Shown: piece by piece, positions 34,344-42,377 of the stretch
Layout: every line of letters begins with the position of its first letter
Position numbering within the stretch: the first letter of the stretch is position 1
Position numbers and translations under genes: made by a program
Notes under the pieces: model-generated
Seen by the model: the letters and a program-made list of their open reading frames with translations, nothing else
Database searches by the model: none
What the model was told of the DNA's origin: nothing
DNA from: Clostridiales bacterium
GTDB taxonomy: Bacteria > Bacillota > Clostridia > Peptostreptococcales > Anaerovoracaceae
Direction of reading: 5' to 3'
Length of the DNA stretch: 64,000 bases
Assembly: GCA_015243575.1 (NCBI GenBank)
Contig: CP042469.1
Span: 3,872,929-3,936,928 of the forward strand

Positions 34344-34541
34344 TTACTTGTTATCGCTCTTAAGGCTTTTTCTGGCTTCTTCCTCAAATGAGCTGAATGC
34401 ATTGCAGCTTGCAGAGGGGGTGTGACCGGAGCAGCCGGAGCATCCGCTGCAGCAGCTGCCGTTTTTACGGTCCCTTCTGATCTTTAGGATTGCCAGCACA
34501 ACTGCCAGCAAAACAAGAGAGCCAATGATGAAATCTGCCAT
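34344..34541 (-). CDS. FeoB-associated Cys-rich membrane protein
   Basis: 65-aa protein with one N-terminal membrane helix (~residues 3-20), then a basic stop-transfer segment and a Cys-rich tail (CCSGCSGCSGHTPSASC). This is the small Cys-rich membrane protein often encoded after feoB in Firmicutes, possibly a ferrous-iron handling partner. ATG at 34541 follows GGAAAGGAG. It is the last gene of the feo operon. Confidence 0.9.
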   Translation of the reverse strand: MADFIIGSLVLLAVVLAILKIRRDRKNGSCCSGCSGCSGHTPSASCNAFSSFEEEARKSLKSDNK

Positions 34542-34644
34542 GGTGATTCTCCTTTCCACCAATTGGTGTGCGTCTCTCGGTCTGGATTTCCTTTGAAACC
34601 AAACATGAGATTTCTAAGTTATATTTTATCGTACGATCTTCTGC

Positions 34645-36795
34645 TTATGCAGTTACTTTACGTCCTGATTCAATGGACTTGCGGGTTTTTGCTGGGCTGC
34701 CCGGCTTTCTAAACAGCAGATAGAGCAATGCGATCAGAAGTAGGATTGCCACAGCAGTACCGACTCCAAATCCGTTGCCGCTGAAAAGCATACCGAGTTG
34801 ATATACAATCATGGAGGCGATGTAAGCAAAGCCGCACTGATATCCCACTGCGATGAGCGTCCATTTGTTGGAACGGAACTCGGTCTTCCCGGCACCGATT
34901 GCAGCGAAGCAAGGAGCGCAAAGCAGATTGAACATCAGGAAGGTATAAGCGGATAGCTGTGTAAAGGAGCTCTGCAAATTCATCCAAACTTCTGCGCCGT
35001 CTTCGGCAACTTCAGCAAAGCCGAACAGGATACCGAAAGTACCAACAACATTTTCTTTTGCGATCAAACCGGTAACCGTAGCGACTGCTGCTTTCCAGTC
35101 ACCCCAGCCAAGCGGTGTAAATATCGGAGCGATGACTCTTCCGATGGAAGCCAGGATGGAATCTTCAATGTCAACCATTTGGAGGTTCCATCCAAAGGTA
35201 CTGAGGAACCAAATTACGATTGTCGCCAGCAGAATGATGGTTCCCGCTTTTTTTACAAAGGACTTGCCTCGATCCAGCATGTGGATGAAAACACTTTTCA
35301 CTCCGGGCACATGGTAGGAAGGAAGTTCCATTACAAAGGGTGCAGGGTCTCCCGAGAATAACTTCGTTTTTTTCAGGATTACACCCGATATGATGATCGC
35401 TGCAATTCCCACGAAATAAGCGGATGGACCGACCCATACTGATTCGGGGAACAGCGCGCCGGCAATCAAAGCGATAATGGGAAGCTTTGCACTGCAAGGA
35501 ATAAAGGTTGTGGTGATAATGGTCATCCGGCGATCATTTTCACTTTCAATGGTTCTGGTTGCCATAATGCCGGGAATCCCGCAGCCTGTTCCGATCAGAA
35601 TCGGAATAAAGGATTTTCCGGATAAGCCGAAGCGTCTGAAGATCCGGTCCATAATAAAGGCAATCCTCGCCATATATCCGCTGTCCTCCAGGATTGCGAG
35701 ACAGAGAAAGAGCACCAGCATCTGAGGCAGAAAGCCCAGTACTGCGCCGACGCCGCCGACAATACCATCCATCAGCAGAGAGTACAGCCATTCCGATGTG
35801 CCGACGGATGCTAAGAAGCTTCCCAGTCCGTTTGGAACAATATCCCCAAACAGAACGTCGTTGACCCAATCGGTGCCCATAGCTCCTACCGTTGAAATGG
35901 AAATGTAGTAAACCAGGAACATGACCACTGCGAAAATAGGAAGTGCCAGCCACTTATTGGTGACGATTCTGTCAATACGATCCGATGGCGTCATGTCCGA
36001 TTTGCTGCCTTTGCGAAGACTGGTTTTGATGACACTGTTGATATATGTATATCGCTCGTTGGTAATAATGCTTTCGCCGTCATCGTCCAGATCGCTTTCA
36101 CAGATTGCTGTGATGCCGTTGATTTTATCGAGAACCTCTTTTGAAAGGGAAATACTGCTCAATACTTTTTCATCATGCTCAAAGAGCTTGATGGCCAGCC
36201 ACCGGCTGCTGATGTTACTGTCACTGCCTGCAATTAATTCTTCGATTTGGGACAAGGCCTTTTCAACCGGTACAGAAAAGGTATGCTTTGGTTCAAAGTT
36301 AGCTTTTGCCTGCGCCAGGTTTACCGCTCTTTGGGTTACCTCTTTCAGTCCGATTCCCTTTAAAGCCGATGTCTCCACAACTTCGCAGCCTAGAGAATCT
36401 TTTAGCTTTTTCATATCGATGACATCGCCGTTTTTTTGAACTACGTCAATCATATTGAGTGCAATGATCACAGGAATGCCGATTTCTGTCAGCTGAGTCG
36501 TTAAATAAAGATTACGCTCGATATTAGAAGCGTCTACAATATTAATAATTGCGTCTGGCTTTTCATTAACCAGATAATTTCTGGTCACGACCTCTTCCAA
36601 AGTGTAAGGAGAAAGGGAATAAATTCCCGGCAGGTCTTGTATAATGACATCCTTGTGTCCGCGCAGCTTTCCTTCTTTCTTTTCCACAGTAACGCCCGGC
36701 CAGTTTCCTACGTACTGGGAACTGCCGGTAAGCTCATTAAACATCGTTGTTTTCCCACTGTTGGGATTTCCGGCAAGTGCAATTTTAATTGCCAT
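34645..36795 (-). CDS. feoB: Ferrous iron transporter FeoB
   Basis: 716-aa iron permease. The N-terminal GTPase has G1 GNPNSGKTT, G3 DLPGIYS and G4 NMID. A GDI-like helical domain follows, then the membrane part with Gate motifs, including a cysteine-containing GTGCGIPGIMATRTI and a second gate near FNLLCAPCFAAIGAGK. Length is normal. It imports Fe2+ in anaerobic conditions. ATG at 36795 follows AAGGAAG. Two feoA genes precede it. Confidence 0.96.
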   Translation of the reverse strand: MAIKIALAGNPNSGKTTMFNELTGSSQYVGNWPGVTVEKKEGKLRGHKDVIIQDLPGIYSLSPYTLEEVVTRNYLVNEKPDAIINIVDASNIERNLYLTTQLTEIGIPVIIALNMIDVVQKNGDVIDMKKLKDSLGCEVVETSALKGIGLKEVTQRAVNLAQAKANFEPKHTFSVPVEKALSQIEELIAGSDSNISSRWLAIKLFEHDEKVLSSISLSKEVLDKINGITAICESDLDDDGESIITNERYTYINSVIKTSLRKGSKSDMTPSDRIDRIVTNKWLALPIFAVVMFLVYYISISTVGAMGTDWVNDVLFGDIVPNGLGSFLASVGTSEWLYSLLMDGIVGGVGAVLGFLPQMLVLFLCLAILEDSGYMARIAFIMDRIFRRFGLSGKSFIPILIGTGCGIPGIMATRTIESENDRRMTIITTTFIPCSAKLPIIALIAGALFPESVWVGPSAYFVGIAAIIISGVILKKTKLFSGDPAPFVMELPSYHVPGVKSVFIHMLDRGKSFVKKAGTIILLATIVIWFLSTFGWNLQMVDIEDSILASIGRVIAPIFTPLGWGDWKAAVATVTGLIAKENVVGTFGILFGFAEVAEDGAEVWMNLQSSFTQLSAYTFLMFNLLCAPCFAAIGAGKTEFRSNKWTLIAVGYQCGFAYIASMIVYQLGMLFSGNGFGVGTAVAILLLIALLYLLFRKPGSPAKTRKSIESGRKVTA

Positions 36796-36818
36796 GATTT
36801 AACTTCCTTTCTCTAAAA

Positions 36819-37040
36819 CTACTCTACTATGATTTTTTCCGCATCATCCTTACGCAGCGTTAGCTCGTAACCTCTTACGGTAATTTCAATAGGGTCTCCC
36901 AAAGGGGCTACCTTTTTAATAAAGATGCGAGCGCCTTTTGTGATGCCCATATCCATGATTCTTCTTTTCACCGCACCCTCTCCGTCGAGCTTCAAAACGG
37001 TGACCGTTTCGCCGATGGGCGTGCTCTTTAAAGTTTTCAT
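36819..37040 (-). CDS. feoA: FeoA domain protein (second copy)
   Basis: 73-aa SH3-like FeoA protein (TPIGETVTVLKLDGEGAVKRR, GAPLGDPIEI-type loop, VRGYELTLRKDDAEKI). ATG at 37040 is chosen because GGAGGA lies 7 nt upstream; the ATG at 37046 is too close to it. FeoA proteins bind FeoB and affect uptake. It lies 23 nt before feoB. Confidence 0.9.
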   Translation of the reverse strand: MKTLKSTPIGETVTVLKLDGEGAVKRRIMDMGITKGARIFIKKVAPLGDPIEITVRGYELTLRKDDAEKIIVE

Positions 37041-37090
37041 GCTCATTCCTCCGTTTTCAATTTATCTGTAAGACCCGAATCCTCGTTACG

Positions 37091-37300
37091 CTATACGATG
37101 ATCCGTGTCGCCATGGATTTATCCAGTGCTACCCTGGTATCCTTAATATTGAGGATCATGTTTCCTCCGATTTCAGATACAACGGTAACGGTACTGCCTA
37201 CGACAAACCCGAGGCTTTCCAAAAATCGCTTCGTATCATCCTTCCCGTTGATCTTCTTAATGGTATTCTTCTCACCGGATCTCATCATTGATAGTGGCAT
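37091..37300 (-). CDS. feoA: FeoA domain protein (first copy)
   Basis: 69-aa FeoA-like protein (SGEKNTIKKINGKDDTKRFLESLGFVVG, VVSEIGGNMILNIKDTRVALD). It diverges strongly from the second copy, so the two may have different roles. It is the first gene of the feo operon, with AGGAGGTTGG upstream and a DtxR-like palindrome 50 nt further. Confidence 0.9.
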   Translation of the reverse strand: MPLSMMRSGEKNTIKKINGKDDTKRFLESLGFVVGSTVTVVSEIGGNMILNIKDTRVALDKSMATRIIV

Positions 37301-37350
37301 TTCTCCAACCTCCTTTAGTAAGTCGATGCTAACTTGTGGTCAAAATATTT

Positions 37351-37368
37351 GGTTAGCACATGCTAACC
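37351..37368. promoter_or_regulatory. DtxR/IdeR-like iron operator upstream of feo
   Basis: GGTTAGCACATGCTAACC is an 18-nt palindrome with only the central two bases unpaired. It resembles the TTAGG-type DtxR-family box. A partial second site with GATGCTAAC lies at about 37325-37333, nearer the gene. Confidence 0.65.
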
Positions 37369-37381
37369 CAATTACAGTTTA

Positions 37382-37405
37382 CTATCACTAACTCGCTTTT
37401 GTCAA
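37382..37405 (-). promoter_or_regulatory. Candidate feo promoter
   Basis: Minus-strand TTGACA (37405-37400) is followed at about 18 nt by TAAACT. Transcription would start next to the iron-box palindrome, a position suited to repression. Confidence 0.5.
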
Positions 37406-37468
37406 TGAAAATTTGAAAAAATTTCTATGGCGAGGCAAAATTTTTAAGCAGGACAGGCACCTCAGCAT

Positions 37469-37502
37469 AAAAGTCCTCCGATCAATAAACCGGAGGACTT
37501 TT
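37469..37502. terminator. Orphan symmetrical terminator hairpin between feo and zur
   Basis: AAAAGTCCTCCG (37469-37480) and CGGAGGACTTTT (37491-37502) are perfect 12-bp complements with T-runs usable on both strands. No annotated gene ends here from either side. The rest of 37406-37651 shows no gene. Confidence 0.7.
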
Positions 37503-37651
37503 ACAAAGTGTGTATCTATTAAAAGAAGGAAAGTGCTCACATGAGGTATTCCCTGTACTTATGATTTTAGAGTCTGATTGTGTTGATTCTGTGTAGAACT
37601 TGTGGTAAGTGGATAAAAATAAAAAATAAGGCCATATAAAAATAAGGCTGC

Positions 37652-37679
37652 TTGACAATCTCGGAATGGGGAATATAAT
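37652..37679 (+). promoter_or_regulatory. Sigma-A promoter of the zur-znu operon
   Basis: TTGACA (37652-37657) and perfect TATAAT (37674-37679) with a 16-nt spacer. Confidence 0.8.
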
Positions 37680-37680
37680 A

Positions 37681-37701
37681 TGAAACTGAAACTCAGTTTC
37701 A
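37681..37701 (+). promoter_or_regulatory. Fur/Zur-type 7-1-7 operator
   Basis: TGAAACT C AGTTTCA (37687-37701) is a perfect 7-1-7 inverted repeat, the geometry of Fur-family boxes. An extra TGAAACT half-site overlaps it at 37681-37687. It begins just after the -10 box and covers the start site. Confidence 0.7.
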
Positions 37702-37733
37702 ATTTGTGCCATTGTTTACGGCAGGAGGACGGT

Positions 37734-38252
37734 ATGAACAACACCATTTCTTATAAAACAAGGCAAAAGGATCAGGTCATGGAATGGCTGATGCAGAATA
37801 AAGAGCGGCATATCACCGCAGATGAGATTATGGAAGGCTTGAATCAAAAAAGTATGAGAGTTGGGAAGGCCACCATTTATAGACATCTGGATCGGCTGGT
37901 ATCGGAAGGAATCATCCGAAAATATTTTGTGGATGATGGGAAAAGCCCCAGTTACCAATATCAATATGTGGGTTCTGCTGAGACCTGCTCCCATCACTAT
38001 CACTTGAAGTGCCTGGATTGCGGCAGGCTGATCCATCTGGACTGCAAGTACCTTTGGGGAATGGATTCCCATATAAAGGATCACCACGATTTTCACGTGG
38101 ATCACATCAAGACCGTTCTGTATGGACAGTGCGGAGCCTGTGCGGAGAAGAAAGCGTGCGGATGCTATGATGAGAAACAATCGTGTGAATCGTGCGCGGA
38201 TAAACGAGCAGGTGAATCGTATGCGGGAAAAGAAGAAGGAGAGAATGAATGA
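37734..38252 (+). CDS. zur: Fur-family regulator, probably Zur
   Basis: 172-aa metalloregulator. The N-terminal winged helix (HITADEIMEGLNQ, VGKATIYRHLDRLVSEGII) is followed by a metal-binding dimer domain with HHYHLKCLDCG and a C-terminal CGAC...CGC set. An extra Cys-rich, charged tail of ~25 residues is unusual. It is the first gene of the znuACB operon and has its own 7-1-7 operator, so zinc-dependent autorepression is likely. PerR or Fur identity is less likely given the operon. Confidence 0.87.
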   Translation: MNNTISYKTRQKDQVMEWLMQNKERHITADEIMEGLNQKSMRVGKATIYRHLDRLVSEGIIRKYFVDDGKSPSYQYQYVGSAETCSHHYHLKCLDCGRLIHLDCKYLWGMDSHIKDHHDFHVDHIKTVLYGQCGACAEKKACGCYDEKQSCESCADKRAGESYAGKEEGENE

Positions 38253-39292
38253 AGAAAACGGGAATCGGAAAAATACTGGAAGTGGTGGTTACGGCTGCTT
38301 TGGCGGCTGCACTTCTGCTTACGGGTTGCTCCCAAGCGGAACAAGCTCCTTCCGGAGAAGGCCGTGGTGCACCGGTGTCAAATGAGACGGAAAGCCATAA
38401 GCCGCAAGTGATTGCTACGTTATTTCCTCAATATGACTTTGCAAAACAAATTGCAGGAGACAAAGCCGATGTAATACTGCTATTGCCCCCGGGATCAGAA
38501 AGCCATTCTTACGAGCCGACCCCTTCTGACATGATAAAAATTCATAAGGCCGACGTGTTTCTTTATACGGGAGAAAGCATGGAGGCATGGTCACATAAAC
38601 TTACCCAGGGCCTTGAGAGTGATAACTCAAAATGCTTGGTTGTAGATGTTTCCAGGGGAGTTCCTCTTGTCAGGACTGCAGATATCGAGAAGGAGCATGA
38701 GCATGAACATGCAGATGGGGATCATTCGGATGGGGAACATCCTGAAAGTGAACATTCCCACATTTATGATCCCCATATTTGGACAGATCCACAGCTTGCT
38801 AAGATCATGGTATTAAATATTCTGGAAGGGCTGTGCAGTGCGGATCCTGAAAACGCAGACGTTTATAGAGCAAACGCCGCTGAATACGTAAAAGAGCTGG
38901 ATGGGCTTGATCAGGAATTCAAAACGATCATTAACAACGCAAAACGGAACGAGGTTATTTTTGGAAGCAGATTTGCATTTTATTATTTTGTGAAACGGTA
39001 TGGCTTAGACTATGAATCAGCGTTTGATTCCTGCTCTGCAGAAACAGAACCCAGCGCAAGAACTGTTAAGCTCTTGATCGATGAAATCAAGGAAAAGAAA
39101 ATCCCCGTTATTTTTTATGCGGAGCTGGAAGAGCCTAAAACGGCCAAGGCACTAAGCACTGAGACCGGTGCAAAGCTGCTGATGCTCCATTCCTGCCATA
39201 ACGTTACAAAGGATGAATGGGAGCGCGGCGCAACTTACCTTTCTCTGATGAAGCAAAATGCGGAAAACCTCAAGGAGGGTCTGAGTCAATGA
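38249..39292 (+). CDS. znuA: Zinc ABC transporter substrate-binding lipoprotein
   Basis: 347-aa cluster A-I metal-binding lipoprotein. The signal peptide ends in the lipobox LLTGC. Metal ligands are expected in GSESHSYEPTPSD, the later HIWTDP and the C-terminal acidic region. A His/Asp/Glu-rich loop (~residues 150-172, EHEHEHADGDHSDGEH) is typical for zinc rather than manganese binders. It overlaps zur and znuC by ATGA. Confidence 0.93.
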   Translation: MKKTGIGKILEVVVTAALAAALLLTGCSQAEQAPSGEGRGAPVSNETESHKPQVIATLFPQYDFAKQIAGDKADVILLLPPGSESHSYEPTPSDMIKIHKADVFLYTGESMEAWSHKLTQGLESDNSKCLVVDVSRGVPLVRTADIEKEHEHEHADGDHSDGEHPESEHSHIYDPHIWTDPQLAKIMVLNILEGLCSADPENADVYRANAAEYVKELDGLDQEFKTIINNAKRNEVIFGSRFAFYYFVKRYGLDYESAFDSCSAETEPSARTVKLLIDEIKEKKIPVIFYAELEEPKTAKALSTETGAKLLMLHSCHNVTKDEWERGATYLSLMKQNAENLKEGLSQ

Positions 39293-40005
39293 CACAAATC
39301 AGCGTTAGAGACGTAATGATAAGCTATGAAAAGCGGCCTGTGATCAGCGGACTCAGCTTTGATGTGAAGCAAGGTGATTATCTCTGTATCGTAGGGGAAA
39401 ACGGCTCTGGAAAAACGACCCTGATGAAGGGACTGCTCGGGCTGCTGCCGCTGAAAAAGGGAGAAATCTGCTATGGAGATGGAGTAAAATCCAGCCAAAT
39501 CGGATACCTGCCGCAGCAAACCCTGGTGCAAAAGGATTTCCCTGCATCGGTACAGGAGGTTGTACTGTCCGGTTGTCTGAACCGGATGGGTTTGCGGCCG
39601 TTTTTTGCAGGGAACGAGAAGCGAAGAGCCGCGGAAAAAATGAAAGAGCTTGGGATCGACCATTTGAAAAACCGCTCCTATAAAATGCTTTCGGGAGGGC
39701 AGCAGCAAAGAGTTTTGCTTGCACGGGCGCTTTGTGCCGCAGAGAAGATCATTCTGCTGGATGAACCCTTTTCCGGCTTGGACCCCATCGTTACCGCCGA
39801 ATTCTATAAAATTATCAATCGATTGAATGAGCAGGGAATTACCGTATTGATGATCACCCATGATGTAAAAGCCGCTGCAGAATATGGCGGGAAGATTTTG
39901 CATCTTGGAGCCACCGATGATTTCTTCGGAACAACAGAAGAATATCGTAGGAGCGAAATTGGCACCCGGTTCTTGCAGCAGGAGGGAGGGGCTCAGCATG
40001 TTTGA
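39289..40005 (+). CDS. znuC: Zinc ABC transporter ATPase
   Basis: 238-aa ATPase with Walker A GENGSGKTT, Q-loop YLPQQ, signature LSGGQQQRVLLARA, Walker B IILLDEPFSGLD and H-loop MITHD. ATG at 39289 overlaps the znuA stop; the longer frame upstream lies inside znuA. It overlaps znuB by 8 nt. Confidence 0.94.
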   Translation: MTQISVRDVMISYEKRPVISGLSFDVKQGDYLCIVGENGSGKTTLMKGLLGLLPLKKGEICYGDGVKSSQIGYLPQQTLVQKDFPASVQEVVLSGCLNRMGLRPFFAGNEKRRAAEKMKELGIDHLKNRSYKMLSGGQQQRVLLARALCAAEKIILLDEPFSGLDPIVTAEFYKIINRLNEQGITVLMITHDVKAAAEYGGKILHLGATDDFFGTTEEYRRSEIGTRFLQQEGGAQHV

Positions 40006-40825
40006 TTTATTTATTGAGCTATTTTCCTATTCCTTTCTTCAGCGTGCCTTTCTTGTGGGGATTATTGTAGCGCTTTGTTCAGCCCTTCTGGGAGTCAGCT
40101 TGGTGCTCAAACGGTATTCCATGATCGGAGACGGTCTTTCCCACGTAGGGTTTGGGTCTCTCTCCATTGCAATGGCGCTGAACCTAGCACCGCTGAAGGT
40201 CTCGATACCCGTTGTTGTGGTTTCTGCGTTTTTGCTGCTTCGAATCAGTGAAAACAGCAAAATAAGAGGAGATGCGGCAATTGCCATCATCTCCAGCAGT
40301 TCCATTGCGATTGGTGTGCTGATTACCTCACTGACCACGGGAATGAATACGGACGTCTATAATTTCCTGTTTGGCAGCATCCTGGCTATGAGCCGGGAGG
40401 ATGTAGTTCTGAGCATGGCTTTGTCAGCCGTTGTACTCCTGCTGTTTATCTTCTTTTATCATAAGATCTTCGCGGTAACCTTTGATGAAAACTTCGCGAG
40501 GGCAACGGGTACGAATGCAGGGCTTTACAACATGCTCATCGCCCTATTAACAGCGGTGACCATCGTGGTGGGCATGCGGATTATGGGATCACTGTTGATC
40601 TCCAGCCTGATTATCTTCCCGGCATTGTCTGCCATGAGAATCTTCCGCAGCTTTCGGGGGGTGGTGTTCACAGCTGCTGTGGTTTCTGTTATCTGCTTCG
40701 TATGCGGAATGGTAATCTCCTATGGCTTCGACACTCCTGCAGGCGCCAGCATCGTGGCTGTGAATCTTGCTGTTTTTCTCATCTGCTGTCTGCTAGGCAT
40801 GATTCCCAGAGGTGAGGAGGCGTAA
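39998..40825 (+). CDS. znuB: Zinc ABC transporter permease
   Basis: 275-aa permease of the ABC-3 family with about eight membrane helices. The family motif GDGLSHVGFG is present after helix 2, and a second conserved stretch MRIMGSLLISSLIIFPALSAM is partly visible. ATG at 39998 follows GGAGGGAGG. It ends the zur-znuACB operon. Confidence 0.94.
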   Translation: MFDLFIELFSYSFLQRAFLVGIIVALCSALLGVSLVLKRYSMIGDGLSHVGFGSLSIAMALNLAPLKVSIPVVVVSAFLLLRISENSKIRGDAAIAIISSSSIAIGVLITSLTTGMNTDVYNFLFGSILAMSREDVVLSMALSAVVLLLFIFFYHKIFAVTFDENFARATGTNAGLYNMLIALLTAVTIVVGMRIMGSLLISSLIIFPALSAMRIFRSFRGVVFTAAVVSVICFVCGMVISYGFDTPAGASIVAVNLAVFLICCLLGMIPRGEEA

Positions 40826-40864
40826 TCTTACTTAACAATTTGAGGCAGAGTACTTTTGCATGTG

Positions 40865-42121
40865 CTATAGTTCCGCCATTCTCGTGACAGCCACGTAGAT
40901 GGCGGATATTTTATACCAGGTTGCAAAATCTACAATGCCCGATCTGGGTAAATTAAAAATTCCCTGGAAGGTTTCTACAGCGGTTCTTGTCTGCTCTCCG
41001 AATTCTCCGTCAACACGCATCTTATTAATCGCTGGGTAATTGTTCGAGATTGCATTCAGCTGCTCCTGTATGGTTCTCACAGCAGGGCCGGTGGAACCCA
41101 ACTGTAAAATCGCACCGGGATAGGAGACCGGTACCCCGGAGACCCGTTCCGCAGCCATGAGAAACACATCCTGACCATAAAAATTTCTTAGAATTGAGAT
41201 TGAGTCATAGCCCTGATCTCCTAGATATTTGGACCCCCATTGGGTGAGCCATCCCGGGCATTGAACCCTTGTTCCATCACAATATTGCGTTAGAAGCGGC
41301 TGACGGATACCAGGCCGGGTAATGTAGGTGGTAAAGAGATCATCTACGATCATAGAAATATTGTCAAAAATATTTCTGCCGTAATTAAATGCCTGATCGA
41401 AGGCGGTTGAGTTTGTGATGGTAAAATCAAAGCCTCTGCCCCGGTACCATTCGGTATAGATTCGATTCATGGTAAAGGAGAGGATGGCGAGAACGTTGGC
41501 TTTGATGGTTTCTTCCGGCCATGTGGAGTAGATTTCGCAGCTGGCTACATTCTTTATGTAGTCTTGGAAGGTCACCCAGACATTCCGGGCAGAGGAATCG
41601 GTTGGGACGCCCAGATGAACCACAACAAACTCCGGAACCACCGGCTGAGGCAGCACCACAAAGCCCGATGAATCGGGCAGCGGCTTGACTTCGCTTTCCG
41701 GTATTTTGGGCGGAAAGATGCCGTAAAGGGTGTGGGGCTGGATCGGTATATTCTCTGGTCCTGCGGGAGGTGCTTCAACTGGTTCCAGATTGACATTCTG
41801 GATGGCCAGAGCGTCAGGCAAAATTTGGGTTCCCTCCACTCGTACCGGTTTATATCCTTCCATAGTAACATAAACATCATATTCTGAATAAGGCATGGGC
41901 GAGCCCGGAACTTGCGAGAATTCAAGAGGAGGGGCAGGCAGTTCCGTGATCGGTGTTTGACCTGAAGTATCGGTCATCATCTCTTCGACGATGTTTTCTC
42001 CGTTTCGCGGCGTGATCCGAACGACTGCTGCGTCCGCAGGCCGGCCAACATCAAGGACGGATACGTTAACTTGAATCCTTCCTTGATCCACCTGGTTTCT
42101 ATAATAATATCGGTTTCTCAT
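40865..42121 (-). CDS. sleC: Spore cortex-lytic enzyme SleC
   Basis: 418-aa cortex hydrolase. The N-terminal ~155 residues look like the SleC prosegment; a Pro/Val-rich junction (LPQPVVPEFVVVHLG, ~residues 155-170) precedes the SpoIID-like lytic transglycosylase region (ETIKANVLAILSFTMNRIY, catalytic Glu candidate). A peptidoglycan-binding domain ends the protein (LGSTGPAVRTIQEQLNAI, VDGEFGEQTRTAV). In clostridia Csp proteases cleave pro-SleC to trigger cortex breakdown. It is divergent from three csp genes. ATG follows AAAGGAG. Confidence 0.9.
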   Translation of the reverse strand: MRNRYYYRNQVDQGRIQVNVSVLDVGRPADAAVVRITPRNGENIVEEMMTDTSGQTPITELPAPPLEFSQVPGSPMPYSEYDVYVTMEGYKPVRVEGTQILPDALAIQNVNLEPVEAPPAGPENIPIQPHTLYGIFPPKIPESEVKPLPDSSGFVVLPQPVVPEFVVVHLGVPTDSSARNVWVTFQDYIKNVASCEIYSTWPEETIKANVLAILSFTMNRIYTEWYRGRGFDFTITNSTAFDQAFNYGRNIFDNISMIVDDLFTTYITRPGIRQPLLTQYCDGTRVQCPGWLTQWGSKYLGDQGYDSISILRNFYGQDVFLMAAERVSGVPVSYPGAILQLGSTGPAVRTIQEQLNAISNNYPAINKMRVDGEFGEQTRTAVETFQGIFNLPRSGIVDFATWYKISAIYVAVTRMAEL

Positions 42122-42234
42122 GAAAACACTCCTTTTCCGTTCTATTTAGCACGGGTCTGCGCTTTGCTTCTGCGGCAGATCCGGTTCATTCGCTACTCTT
42201 ATTTATATTTTTTTCTGCGTCATTATATGCAAGC

Positions 42235-42258
42235 AAAAGCCGGAAAACAACGGCTTTT
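42235..42258. other. Hairpin in the sleC-csp divergent region
   Basis: AAAAGCCG (42235-42242) and CGGCTTTT (42251-42258) are perfect 8-bp complements. It may separate the two divergent transcripts or lie in a leader. Confidence 0.45.
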
Positions 42259-42312
42259 CGTTCATTTTTGCAGAGTCCTTCAGACTTGGTAGTTATTTTA
42301 ACAGGCTCGCTT

Positions 42313-42322
42313 CATATAATTA
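42313..42322 (+). promoter_or_regulatory. Possible sporulation sigma -10 element before csp genes
   Basis: CATATAATTA resembles the CATA-type -10 elements of mother-cell and forespore sigma factors. No convincing -35 was matched, so this is only a candidate. Confidence 0.25.
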
Positions 42323-42377
42323 CATTATGAGGCGCTGGGAATCATTTGATCGACAGCAAAATTGTGAGGTGGGCAAT

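Noticed and set aside
39286-39999. 237-residue minus-strand ORF opposite znuC
   Set aside because: It is antisense to an ATPase gene whose Walker and signature motifs are all in the plus frame.
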